A stretch of 17,920 bases of DNA, from the NCBI GenBank assembly GCA_945862035.1, contig CAMAXB010000025.1, forward strand, positions 1 to 17,920, in the 5' to 3' direction. This DNA is from Opitutus sp. GAS368. GTDB taxonomy: Bacteria; Verrucomicrobiota; Verrucomicrobiia; Opitutales; Opitutaceae. Under the pieces are notes generated by a model, which had not been told where the DNA came from, searched no databases, and saw only the letters and a list, made by a program, of their open reading frames with translations. Made by a program: the position numbers and the translations under genes. This document shows positions 7,451 to 14,113 of this stretch, piece after piece; the first letter of the stretch is position 1; each line of letters opens with the position of its first letter.

Positions 7451-8239
7451 ATGAATCCTTCGGACTACCTGTCGGCCCTCTTCTCTCTTCAAGGCAAAGT
7501 TGCTGTCGTGATCGGCGGCACGGGCGAGCTTTGCGGCGCCATGGCTGAAGGTCTGGCCGGCGCGGGCGCCGAGGTGGTCCTGGTGGGGCGCAGTGAGGAA
7601 AAGGCCAAGGCGCGTCTCGAACGTATCGCGGCCATCGGTGGCAAGGCCTGGTTCGTCCCGGCCGAGGCCAGCAGCAAGGCGGAGCTGGAGGCACTCCTCG
7701 CGACTGTGCTCCAGCGTTCGGGCCGGGTCGATGTCGTGGTCAACGGTGCCGGCATCAACTCCGCGACGCCTTATGTCGAGATCGGCGAGGAGGAGTTCGA
7801 CCGCATTGTGCGGGTGAATATGAAGAGCGTCTTCCTCGGCTGTCAGGTGTTCGGCCAATACCTCTGCGATCGCGGCGAGGGCGGCTCGATCATCAATCTC
7901 GGCTCCATGTCGGCCGTGGTCCCGCTGTCCCGCGTCTTCACCTACTCGGCAACCAAGGCAGCCGTTCACAACCTCTCGCTCAACCTCGCCCGCGAATGGG
8001 CGCCCAAGCGGGTGCGCGTCAACGTCCTCGTCCCCGGCTTCTTCCCGGCGGAACAGAACCGCAAGATTCTCTCCCCCGAGCGGGTGGCCTCCATCCTCGG
8101 CCATACCCCGATGAAGCGCTTTGGCGAAGCAAAGGAGCTGATCGGCGCAACGCTGCTGCTCGCGAGCGATGCCGCGTCCGGCTTCATCACCGGCGAGGAA
8201 CTCATCGTCGATGGTGGCTACCACGCGATGACGATCTGA
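7451..8239 (+). CDS. SDR family NAD(P)-dependent oxidoreductase
   Basis: 262 aa, classical short-chain dehydrogenase/reductase size. The Rossmann nucleotide-binding motif is G22-G23-T24-G25-ELC-G29, followed by NGAG (98-101). The catalytic residues are S152 (NLGSMS), Y165 and K169 (YSATK), with N123 completing the tetrad; the C-terminus has GEELIVDGGYHAM. The ELCGAMAEGL stretch after the glycine motif and the LSALFSLQGKVAVV opening resemble SDR-type D-mannonate oxidoreductases and gluconate 5-dehydrogenases, so a sugar-acid substrate is a reasonable guess, but substrate cannot be fixed from sequence alone. The frame is open from a GTG at 7421, but the ATG at 7451 gives the usual family start. 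It stands alone: no sugar-acid dehydratase or kinase is adjacent, and it follows the toxin remnant by 142 bases. Confidence 0.92.
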   Translation: MNPSDYLSALFSLQGKVAVVIGGTGELCGAMAEGLAGAGAEVVLVGRSEEKAKARLERIAAIGGKAWFVPAEASSKAELEALLATVLQRSGRVDVVVNGAGINSATPYVEIGEEEFDRIVRVNMKSVFLGCQVFGQYLCDRGEGGSIINLGSMSAVVPLSRVFTYSATKAAVHNLSLNLAREWAPKRVRVNVLVPGFFPAEQNRKILSPERVASILGHTPMKRFGEAKELIGATLLLASDAASGFITGEELIVDGGYHAMTI

Positions 8240-8464
8240 GTGCCGCGGCCACTGCCCGGGCTTCACCCTCGCTTCGGGCGCGGGCAGAGCGGAGGACGCC
8301 CGGCTTTCGCTTTTTCGTGCGCGTCCGCGTGCGGTCAATCTTGCGCGCCGGACGGGATTCCCCCGCGCACGCCCTCCTCGTTTGCTGTTTCGCGACAACC
8401 TTTGGCATCTTTTCGGTCGCGCAATGTGTAAATAATATGAGATAATAGAGGGTATCGCTGGGGA

Positions 8465-8491
8465 TTGACGCTGCGTGTACAAGTGTATATT
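8465..8491 (+). promoter_or_regulatory. Candidate sigma-70-like promoter of the H-NS-like gene
   Basis: TTGACG (8465-8470) and TATATT (8486-8491) are separated by 15 bases, or 16 if ATATTT is used as the -10. It sits in the AT-rich stretch and would leave an untranslated leader of about 135 bases before the ATG at 8635. The spacing is slightly short, so this is only a candidate. Confidence 0.35.
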
Positions 8492-8559
8492 TCTGAACCT
8501 GTTGCTCTCCAAATTTTTGTAGACTATGTGTTCGAGTTTTGCCCGGTTTAATGGACTCA

Positions 8560-8575
8560 CCTACAGGATTGTAGG
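8560..8575 (+). promoter_or_regulatory. Small perfect inverted repeat in the leader of the H-NS-like gene
   Basis: CCTACA-GGAT-TGTAGG is a 6-bp stem with a 4-base loop, 60 bases ahead of the start codon. It could be an operator or an RNA hairpin in the leader; there is no direct evidence for either. Confidence 0.35.
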
Positions 8576-8634
8576 GGTTTATCATGGCGGTTGTATGCTT
8601 GCTATAGAGGCCGAGAAACCTAGACGTGGTAAAT

Positions 8635-9003
8635 ATGGTCATCGAAAAAATCCAGGAACTGAGCGTCTTGCAGGCCAAAGCCGCCAAGCTGCAGGCTGCG
8701 ATCGAAATTGAGCGCAAGGCTGAATTGGCCGCGCTCCCCGGCAAGTATGGGTACGAATCGGTCAAGACCTTCATCAAGGCCCTTAAGGCCGCCGTTGGCG
8801 GTGTGAAGCGCAAGCGTGGCCTCAAGAAGGCTGCTCCGGCCAAGCGCAAGCGCGCCAAGCTGACGTCCGAGCTCAAGCATCAGGTGAAGGGCGCAGTCGA
8901 GGCCGGCAAGACCGGCGCGGCGATCGCGAAGGAATTCGGGATCTCTCTCCCGAGCGTGCAGAATATCAAGAAAGAGTTCGGTCTGGTCAAAGCCCGCGCC
9001 TGA
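8635..9003 (+). CDS. Small H-NS-like DNA-binding protein (coiled coil, basic linker, helix-turn-helix)
   Basis: 122 aa, strongly basic. Residues 3-34 (IEKIQELSVLQAKAAKLQAA onward) form a heptad-like helix suited to dimerisation, and residues 35-50 (PGKYGYESVKTFIKAL) resemble the YG-containing turn seen after the coiled coil in H-NS family proteins. Residues 56-75 are a Lys/Arg linker (KRKRGLKKAAPAKRKR), and 76-119 form a helix-turn-helix (GKTGAAIAKEFGISLPSVQN) of the recombinase/homeodomain-like kind. This oligomerisation-linker-DNA-binding layout is that of nucleoid-associated proteins and xenogeneic silencers, though the C-terminal domain differs from the H-NS AT-hook-like domain. The ATG at 8635 is preferred over a GTG at 8626. 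I cannot name a family; a phage or transposon regulator is the main alternative. The lone setting behind an AT-rich leader fits an autoregulated gene. Confidence 0.72.
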   Translation: MVIEKIQELSVLQAKAAKLQAAIEIERKAELAALPGKYGYESVKTFIKALKAAVGGVKRKRGLKKAAPAKRKRAKLTSELKHQVKGAVEAGKTGAAIAKEFGISLPSVQNIKKEFGLVKARA

Positions 9004-9020
9004 GTCAGTTCAGTTTTGCG

Positions 9021-9092
9021 ATGGAGCTGGGCTCGCTGAGCCCGGGGTTTGGATTTGGTCACCACGTCCATCCGACCGGCCTCAGCGAGGCC
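9021..9092. repeat. Pair of REP-like palindromes in opposite orientation
   Basis: GGGCTC-GCT-GAGCCC (9029-9043) and GGCCTC-AGC-GAGGCC (9078-9092) are two perfect 6-bp stems with complementary three-base loops, so they are inverted copies of one motif, 34 bases apart. They share the CTCGCTGAG core with the repeats at 13766-13842 and 13982-14058. An open frame runs through them into the aminotransferase, but this is an artefact of repeat DNA without stops. Confidence 0.75.
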
Positions 9093-9156
9093 ACCGTGCT
9101 CAAAGGTGGCGCTTTTCGCGCTTGCTGCCCCAAGGCGATGTGGTGGCGTGGGGGCC

Positions 9157-10074
9157 ATGCCCGCGCCCTATGTTCAGGCCAATATCAATGGCACGCTCCA
9201 GCCCGCCGATCAACCGGCCATCAGTCCGCTAAATCGTGGCTTCCTCTATGGCGATGCCATCTATGAGGTCTGGCGCACCTACCGCGGGGTGCTGTTCTCC
9301 TGGGAGGAGCATTGGACCCGTCTTGAGCGTTCGGCTGAGGCGCTTTACCTCGACCTTCCTTACACGCGCAGCCAAATGCTCGGCGAGATCCGCCGCACGG
9401 TGCAGGCTTTCCGTGACCAGACTCATTTTGCCGGCGATCTCTACGTTCGGCTTCAGGTCTCCCGGGGTGGCGGCCCCATCGGTCTCGACCCCGCGCTCGC
9501 GGACCAGACGGAGTTCGTGCTCCTCGTCCAGCCCAAGCCCGATCTCTCCGGGGATGCGTTGCGCAACGGCATCCGGCTCTCGGTCGCCACCGGCCTGCAT
9601 CGAAACTCGCCGCAGACGCTGAACCCGGCGTGGAAGACGGGCAATTATCTTAACAATATCCTCTGCCTGCGCGAGGCGCGCGCCCGCGGAGCCAATGAGG
9701 TCCTCATGACCAATCTCGCTGGTGAAATCACCGAATCGGCCGTGTGTAATGTCGCGTTCGTTCGCTCGGGCGAGGTGCTCACGCCTCCGCTTGCGGCGGG
9801 CATCCTCGAAGGCATCACTCGCGCCCAGATGCTCCGGACCGTCGGTCCGGCATTGGGTGTCGCGGTTCGTGAGGTCGTTCTCACCCCGGCGGATCTTCCG
9901 TCGATGGAGGAGTGTTTCCTGATCTCAACTTCCAACGATGTTCAACCCGTGGCGTCGGTCGACGAACACCGCTACCGGACGGACACCGGCTCTGTCAGCC
10001 GCCGCATCAAGGCCGGTTTCGCCGCGCTGCTGGAATCCTCCTACGCCGAGCACAAGGCCGAGCTGACGGTGTAG
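9157..10074 (+). CDS. Class IV (branched-chain/D-amino-acid type) aminotransferase
   Basis: 305 aa, fold-type IV PLP enzyme. Conserved blocks in order: FLYGDAIYEVWRTYRG (29-44), the RGGGPIGLDP loop (103-112), WKTGNYLNN (159-167) with the PLP Schiff-base lysine K160, and GEITESAVCNV (189-199) with E193, which contacts the PLP ring nitrogen. The C-terminus shows LTPPLAAGILEGITRAQML and the EECFLISTSNDVQPV block. These fit IlvE-like branched-chain aminotransferases best; D-amino acid aminotransferase and aminodeoxychorismate lyase share the fold, and I cannot exclude them, so no symbol is given. The frame is open 108 bases further upstream, but that part is REP-like palindromic DNA; the ATG at 9157, preceded by GTGGGGG, gives the expected N-terminus. 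It converges on the MoeB-like gene. Confidence 0.9.
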   Translation: MPAPYVQANINGTLQPADQPAISPLNRGFLYGDAIYEVWRTYRGVLFSWEEHWTRLERSAEALYLDLPYTRSQMLGEIRRTVQAFRDQTHFAGDLYVRLQVSRGGGPIGLDPALADQTEFVLLVQPKPDLSGDALRNGIRLSVATGLHRNSPQTLNPAWKTGNYLNNILCLREARARGANEVLMTNLAGEITESAVCNVAFVRSGEVLTPPLAAGILEGITRAQMLRTVGPALGVAVREVVLTPADLPSMEECFLISTSNDVQPVASVDEHRYRTDTGSVSRRIKAGFAALLESSYAEHKAELTV

Positions 10075-10095
10075 GGAGCGAGTCCGCTCCGAAAT

Positions 10096-10199
10096 CGTTC
10101 TCGTTCTCGTTCTCGTTCTCTTCCGATCTTGATCGAGATCGCAGCCGGACGAGACCGAGACCAAGACTGAGAACGGGCAAGGGGAGGAGAACGAGAACG
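10096..10199. terminator. Hexamer-repeat hairpin between convergent genes, possible bidirectional terminator
   Basis: The spacer after the aminotransferase holds four head-to-tail copies of CGTTCT (10096-10119) and, further on, reverse-complementary GAGAACGAGAACG (10187-10199). CGTTCTCGTTCTCTTCC (10108-10124) pairs with 10183-10199 at 16 of 17 positions, the exception being a G-T wobble. A small inner stem GATCT/AGATC lies at 10125-10140. The hairpin fills the space between two genes read towards each other, fitting a two-way stop, but there is no T tract. Confidence 0.55.
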
Positions 10200-10210
10200 C
10201 TGCGGAGGGA

Positions 10211-11371
10211 TCAGTACCGCGCCATCCCCGGCTCGATCTGCACGGCCCAAGCCTCGATGCCGCCGGCCACGTTGCTCACCGTGGCATAGCCGCGGGCGCG
10301 CAGAAACTCCGTGACGCGCAAGCTCCGGCCGCCGACGTGGCAGAGGATCAGCAAGTGGCGGTCCGCTGGCAGCTGGCCTACCTGCTCCGGGATTTGACGC
10401 ATCGGGATATGCAGCGAGCCGGGGATGCTGCACAGCGCGACCTCGTGGGGCTCGCGCACGTCGATCAGCAGCACGCGGTCAGCGGCCGTATCGAGCAGAC
10501 GCTTGGCGTCGTCAACCGAGAGTTCCAGCGGGATGTCGTCGTGGGTCATGGGAGAGGGTGCGGCGCAGGTTTCCGTTGCGTAGGTTTCGGCGCGGAGCTC
10601 GCGCAAGGTCGCGCGCGGCCCGCAGGCGGGGCACGCGGGATCAGGGGGCAGCGCGAGGGTACCGAAGGATTGGTTGAGCGCGTCGTAGGTCAGTAGGCGC
10701 CCGATCAGCGGCTGCCCAAAACCGGCCGCGAGCTTGATCGCCTCCAAGGCCTGCAGACTCCCGATCACCCCGCAAAGGGCCCCGAGAACCCCGGCCTCCG
10801 CGCAGTTGGGGATGGCCCCGGCGCTGGGCGGATTGGGAAAGAGGCAGCGGTAGCAGGGACCGCCTAAGTGCGGCGCAAACACGGTGACCTGGCCCTCGAA
10901 CTTGAAGAGGCTGCCGTGGACCAGCGGACGTCGCGCCAGCACCGCGGCGTCGTTGATGAGGTAGCGCGCGGCGAAGTTGTCCGTGCCATCGACGAGGATG
11001 TCGTACGAGGTGAAGAGCCCGAGGGCATTCTCGACCGTGACGCCCTCGGCGTGCTCCCTGATTGTGATATGAGGATTCGTCGCGCGCAGCCGGGCCGCGG
11101 CCGAGGTGACTTTCGATTGTCCGACCGTCGCATCGCTGTGGAGTAGTTGGCGCTGGAGATTGTGGGGCGCGACCGTATCGAAATCGGCCATGCCGAGTGT
11201 ACCCACGCCCGCCGCGGCGAGATAAAGCGCCGCGGGGCTGCCAAGGCCGCCGGCGCCGATCACCAAGACCTTGGCCGCCTTGAGTCGCTCCTGCCCGGCC
11301 ACACCGATCTCATCCAGCAGCACATGGCGGCTGTAGCGGGTGAGTTCAGCGGAATTCAGGGCAGGGGACAC
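10211..11371 (-). CDS. MoeB/ThiF-type adenylyltransferase fused to a rhodanese domain
   Basis: 386 aa from a GTG at 11371. The E1-like domain adenylates the C-terminal Gly-Gly of a ubiquitin-like sulfur carrier (MoaD, ThiS or a relative); the rhodanese domain can then provide the persulfide, as in MOCS3/MoeZ proteins. Seen: RYSRHVLL (12-19), the ATP loop GAGGLGS (39-45), D63 and D65, NLQRQ (71-75), zinc ligands C173, C176, C247 and C250, and C190 in NCAEAG at the conserved cysteine position. The rhodanese domain spans about 283-380, with the active-site loop CHVGGR and C344 as persulfide cysteine. Products could feed molybdopterin, thiamine or cysteine synthesis; no moaD, moaE or thiS is adjacent. 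The frame stays open to 11533, overlapping the divergent manC by about 84 bases, so the GTG start, which matches the family, is preferred. Confidence 0.9.
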   Translation of the reverse strand: MSPALNSAELTRYSRHVLLDEIGVAGQERLKAAKVLVIGAGGLGSPAALYLAAAGVGTLGMADFDTVAPHNLQRQLLHSDATVGQSKVTSAAARLRATNPHITIREHAEGVTVENALGLFTSYDILVDGTDNFAARYLINDAAVLARRPLVHGSLFKFEGQVTVFAPHLGGPCYRCLFPNPPSAGAIPNCAEAGVLGALCGVIGSLQALEAIKLAAGFGQPLIGRLLTYDALNQSFGTLALPPDPACPACGPRATLRELRAETYATETCAAPSPMTHDDIPLELSVDDAKRLLDTAADRVLLIDVREPHEVALCSIPGSLHIPMRQIPEQVGQLPADRHLLILCHVGGRSLRVTEFLRARGYATVSNVAGGIEAWAVQIEPGMARY

Positions 11372-11449
11372 GCCCGCAAACAGGACGCCAAAGCGCAGAT
11401 CCGGCAAATGATAATTGCGCGGTACCGTTCCCGGGCTAGAAACAAGCGA

Positions 11450-12541
11450 ATGTCCAAGCCGTATATCGTGATCATTGCCGGAGGTAAGGGTGAACGCTTC
11501 TGGCCCAAGAGCCGGTCGTCCAAGCCCAAGCACCTGCTGCCCGTCGTGGGGACTTCACCGCTGCTTACGCAGACGTTGAAGCGGGTCCGGGGCCTGGCTC
11601 CGGCGGGTCATATCTTTGTGATCACCAGTGCAGTGCAGGCCGCGGAGGTGCGCCAGTGCTGCCGCAATCTGGTCCCGGCGGCCAATGTGGTGGCCGAGCC
11701 CGTGGGGCGCGATACCGCGGCGGCGGTGGGCCTGGCGGCTTTGCTGGTCGCGCAGCGCGATCCGGAGGGGGTTTTTGCGGTGCTCCCGGCGGATCACGTC
11801 ATTCACGACACCAAGGCTTACCGGGTCGACCTCAAGGCGGCGTTTGCCGCGGCGGCGGCGGACCGTGTGATGGTCACAATCGGCATCAGCCCGACCGAAC
11901 CTGCTACGGGATTCGGCTACATCCAGCGCGCTGGGCTATGGCGCGAGTGTGGCGGTCGCCCCGTGTATCGCGTGAAGCGCTTTGTCGAGAAGCCGCAGCC
12001 CTCCGTCGCTAAAGGCTATCTGAAGTCGGGGGACTATGTCTGGAACGCGGGCATGTTCGTCTGGAGTGTTCCGGTCGTAGCGGCGGCATTTGCGCAGCAT
12101 GCACCGGAGCTGGCGAAAGGATTGGCCAAGATCAGCTCGGCCATCGGTCGCGGGCGTCCGTTGAAGGAGACGCTGGCCAAGATCTACCCGACGCTCCCGC
12201 GGATCTCGGTGGATTATGCGTTGCTGGAGAAATCGCCGAACGTGGTCGTGATCCCGTCCTCGTTCGACTGGGACGATGTCGGCGCGTGGCCGGCGGTGGT
12301 GAAGCATTTTCCGGCGGATACATCAGGCAATGTCTGCCGCGGGCATGTCGTGGTGGAGCAGGGCCGGGGCAATCTAGTCATGAGCGAGGGCAAGCACCTC
12401 GTGACGCTGCTCGGTGTGGACGACCTGATCGTCGTGCACACGCCGGACGCCACGCTCGTTTGCCCAAAGTCCAAGGCGCAGGATATCAAGGCGCTGCTGA
12501 AGCGAGTCGAGGTTCTGGAACGCGGCGCGCGCTGGCTCTGA
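11450..12541 (+). CDS. manC: Mannose-1-phosphate guanylyltransferase
   Basis: 363 aa, a single-domain nucleotidyltransferase making GDP-mannose from mannose-1-phosphate and GTP for polysaccharide and glycan synthesis. Seen in order: the signature GGKGERFWPKSR (11-22) with downstream PKHLL (26-30), PADH (113-116) for metal binding, GFGYI (154-158), FVEKP (178-182) typical of GMP enzymes, YVWNAGMFVW (196-205) and SFDWDDVGAW (271-280). There is no C-terminal phosphomannose isomerase domain, so it is the short form rather than the bifunctional AlgA/ManC type. The ATG at 11450 gives MSKPYIVIIAGG; the upstream open frame belongs to DNA antisense to the MoeB-like gene. Only 78 bases separate it from the divergent MoeB-like start, so the promoters must share this space. 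ruvX starts 4 bases after its stop. Confidence 0.95.
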   Translation: MSKPYIVIIAGGKGERFWPKSRSSKPKHLLPVVGTSPLLTQTLKRVRGLAPAGHIFVITSAVQAAEVRQCCRNLVPAANVVAEPVGRDTAAAVGLAALLVAQRDPEGVFAVLPADHVIHDTKAYRVDLKAAFAAAAADRVMVTIGISPTEPATGFGYIQRAGLWRECGGRPVYRVKRFVEKPQPSVAKGYLKSGDYVWNAGMFVWSVPVVAAAFAQHAPELAKGLAKISSAIGRGRPLKETLAKIYPTLPRISVDYALLEKSPNVVVIPSSFDWDDVGAWPAVVKHFPADTSGNVCRGHVVVEQGRGNLVMSEGKHLVTLLGVDDLIVVHTPDATLVCPKSKAQDIKALLKRVEVLERGARWL

Positions 12542-12545
12542 GTTC

Positions 12546-12983
12546 ATGCGCTTTCTGGGCATTGATTACGGCACCCGTCGCATCGGGCTCGCCTTTGGGG
12601 ACGAACTCGGGATTGCGACCCCGCTGCCGGCCCTGACGGATGCCGACGCGGCCAAGCGCCGGGCCGGTCTGGCCGCGGTGGTGAAGGCGCGGCGGGTCAC
12701 GGACCTCGTGCTCGGTTATCCGTACAACATGGACGGCACCACGGGCTTCAAGGCCAAGGAAGTGGATGCGTTTGCGGACCAGCTGCGGGCCGATCTCGGT
12801 CTCCCGGTTCACCTGATCGACGAACGCCTGACCTCGCACATGGCGGAGGCCGGGATGACGCAGCTTGAGCTAAGGGAGATCCGGGCGAAAGGGATCGTGG
12901 ATTCGCGCGCCGCGGCGCTGATCCTGCAGGATTTCCTGGACCAGCGTTTCCCGCCGCCCCCGCCGGCCGAGGAGCTGCCATGA
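12546..12983 (+). CDS. ruvX: RuvX/YqgF-type resolvase-like nuclease (rRNA 5' processing)
   Basis: 145 aa, the normal YqgF size, RNase H-like fold. The family is described as a putative Holliday-junction resolvase and, in E. coli, as needed for maturation of the 16S rRNA 5' end. The acidic catalytic residues are present: D7 in GIDYGTRRIGLA, E93 in LIDERLTS and D119 in VDSRAAALIL. VLGYPYNMDGT (55-65) is the conserved loop seen as GLPLNMDGT elsewhere. The protein ends in a proline-rich tail (FPPPPPAEELP) that is not part of the fold. It follows manC by 4 bases and overlaps truA by ATGA, so the three are translationally linked in one transcription unit. Confidence 0.94.
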   Translation: MRFLGIDYGTRRIGLAFGDELGIATPLPALTDADAAKRRAGLAAVVKARRVTDLVLGYPYNMDGTTGFKAKEVDAFADQLRADLGLPVHLIDERLTSHMAEAGMTQLELREIRAKGIVDSRAAALILQDFLDQRFPPPPPAEELP

Positions 12984-13738
12984 AACCGTTGGTCGAAGCG
13001 CGGCGCTGGAAGGTGATTTGTGCCTACGACGGCACAACCTTTTCCGGCTGGCAGAGCCAGCCCGGAGGCAAGGCGATCCAGGATGTGATCGAGGCCCGGC
13101 TGGCGAAGGTTTTGGGCACGCCGGTGCGGATCTTTGCGAGCGGGCGGACGGATGCCGGCGTGCACGCGCATGGGCAGGTTTTCCATTTCGACGCGGTGTG
13201 GCGCCACACGCCGGAAAAGTTACGCGCGGCGCTGCGGGTCGGGCTGCCACCGACGATTCAGATCAAATCGATCCAGGCGGCCGCGCCGGATTTCCACGCA
13301 CGCTTTTCGGCGACGGGTAAGATCTACGTTTACTACCTGTACCTCGGCGAGGCGGATCCGTTCACCAGCCCGTATGTCGTGTCGATCGAGCGAACGCGGC
13401 CGCTGGACTTTGCCGCGATGGAGTCGGTTGCGGCCGTCCTGCGCGGGCGGCATGATTTCGCGGCGTATTCGGCGTTCAACGGGGCGGAGCGCGACGACAC
13501 GGTGCGGGATCTGCGGCGCCTCGAGATCCGCAAGGCGGGGCTTCGCGTGACCTTCACCTTCGAAGCCGATGGTTTTCTGTACAAGATGGTGCGCAGCCTG
13601 GCGGGCGCGCTGGTTCAGGCTGGAGACGGGATTCTCACCCCGTCCCGTGCCGTGGAGCTGATGAAGGCAGGGGAACGCACCGCGGAAGTCCGCACCGCGC
13701 CGCCGCACGGGTTGTTTCTGAAGAGAGTGCTCTACTGA
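12980..13738 (+). CDS. truA: tRNA pseudouridine(38-40) synthase
   Basis: 252 aa. TruA converts uridines 38, 39 and 40 in the tRNA anticodon stem to pseudouridine. Seen: YDGTTFSGWQSQPGGKAIQD (16-35), the catalytic aspartate D58 in SGRTDAGVHAHGQ, RFSATGKIYVYYLYLG, HDFAAYSAFNG, and FLYKMVRSLAGALVQAG near the C-terminus, all standard for the family. E. coli TruA is 270 aa, so the length is normal. The start ATG overlaps the ruvX stop (ATGA), implying coupled translation. No gene follows for 475 bases, where the tandem palindromic modules lie, so this is the end of the manC-ruvX-truA unit. Confidence 0.96.
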   Translation: MKPLVEARRWKVICAYDGTTFSGWQSQPGGKAIQDVIEARLAKVLGTPVRIFASGRTDAGVHAHGQVFHFDAVWRHTPEKLRAALRVGLPPTIQIKSIQAAAPDFHARFSATGKIYVYYLYLGEADPFTSPYVVSIERTRPLDFAAMESVAAVLRGRHDFAAYSAFNGAERDDTVRDLRRLEIRKAGLRVTFTFEADGFLYKMVRSLAGALVQAGDGILTPSRAVELMKAGERTAEVRTAPPHGLFLKRVLY

Positions 13739-13765
13739 TCCGCGGTCGACGATCCGCAATCCGTT

Positions 13766-13842
13766 GTAGCCGGGCTCGCTGAGCCCGGTCCGGGAGGAAA
13801 GACGATCGGCCCCCAATCCCCGGCGTCAGCGACCCCGGCTAC
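13766..13842. repeat. REP-like pair, copy A
   Basis: CCGGGCTCGCTGAGCCCGG (13770-13788) is a perfect 8-bp stem with a GCT loop. The outer arms GTAGCCGGGCTCGCTGA (13766-13782) and TCAGCGACCCCGGCTAC (13826-13842) are inverted repeats of each other with 16 of 17 matches, giving a BIME-like pair of opposed REPs. Confidence 0.8.
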
Positions 13843-13854
13843 GGCGACCCCGAG

Positions 13855-13897
13855 CCCCAAGGAATGTGTCACGTAATACGTGACACATTCCTTGGGG
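13855..13897. repeat. 43-nt perfect palindrome, copy A
   Basis: Arms of 21 bases (13855-13875 and 13877-13897) around a single central A are fully complementary; the inner part reads TGTGTCACGTAATACGTGACA. Extruded as DNA or transcribed as RNA it would be a very stable hairpin. It is followed by Gs, not Ts, so it is not a standard intrinsic terminator. Confidence 0.93.
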
Positions 13898-13981
13898 GGG
13901 CGACCGTCGGGCTGGGTGGGCGATGGACCGGAAATCAGGCGTTTGCCGCGTCCCGCACGGTCGGGTCTCCGCGGTTCGTTT

Positions 13982-14058
13982 TAGCCGGGCTCGCTGAGCC
14001 CGGTTCGAGAGGGAAAGACGATCGGCCCCCAATCCCCAAGGTCAGCGACCCCGGCTAC
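13982..14058. repeat. REP-like pair, copy B
   Basis: Same layout as copy A: CCGGGCTCGCTGAGCCCGG at 13985-14003 is identical and still perfectly palindromic, and GTCAGCGACCCCGGCTAC at 14041-14058 is identical to 13825-13842. The spacer between them has small differences, so the palindromes are better conserved than their surroundings. Confidence 0.8.
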
Positions 14059-14070
14059 AGCGACCCCGAG

Positions 14071-14113
14071 CCCCAAGCGATGTGTCACGTATTACGTTAC
14101 ACATTGCCTGGGG
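14071..14113. repeat. 43-nt imperfect palindrome, copy B
   Basis: Arms 14071-14091 and 14093-14113 around a central T pair at 18 of 21 positions, plus one G-T wobble and two mismatches (A-C, C-T). At arm position 8 the pair is C-G here and G-C in copy A, a change on both sides that keeps the pairing. Confidence 0.85.

Larger units (their letters stand above)
8240..8634. other. Long spacer: two GC-rich stem-loops, then an AT-rich leader of the H-NS-like gene
   Basis: 395 bases without a convincing gene. The first part has two possible hairpins: CTGCCCG (8252-8258) with CGGGCAG (8281-8287), and GGACGC (8294-8299) with GCGTCC (8321-8326); they may end transcription of the SDR gene, but no T run follows directly. 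From about 8400 the composition changes to clearly AT-richer DNA (AATAATATGAGATAATAG at 8431-8448), unlike the rest of the window, which is where the promoter of the small DNA-binding protein should lie. Confidence 0.55.

Noticed and set aside
7442..8560. A 372-codon minus-strand frame opposite the SDR gene
   Set aside because: Antisense to the SDR gene, which has complete catalytic motifs; no family resemblance.
9049..9156. N-terminal extension of the aminotransferase
   Set aside because: The extra 36 codons read REP-like palindromes and have no counterpart in the family; the ATG at 9157 gives the expected start.
11415..11442. Possible manC promoter, TTGCGC and TAGAAA with 16-base spacing
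   Set aside because: The start point would fall almost on the ATG and both hexamers are poor matches; not strong enough to report.
11372..11533. N-terminal extension of the MoeB-like protein
   Set aside because: It would overlap the divergent manC coding region by about 84 bases and adds residues unlike the family.
13855..13897. The 43-nt palindrome as intrinsic terminator of truA
   Set aside because: It is followed by a run of G, not T, and lies over 110 bases after the truA stop; the hairpin alone is not enough.
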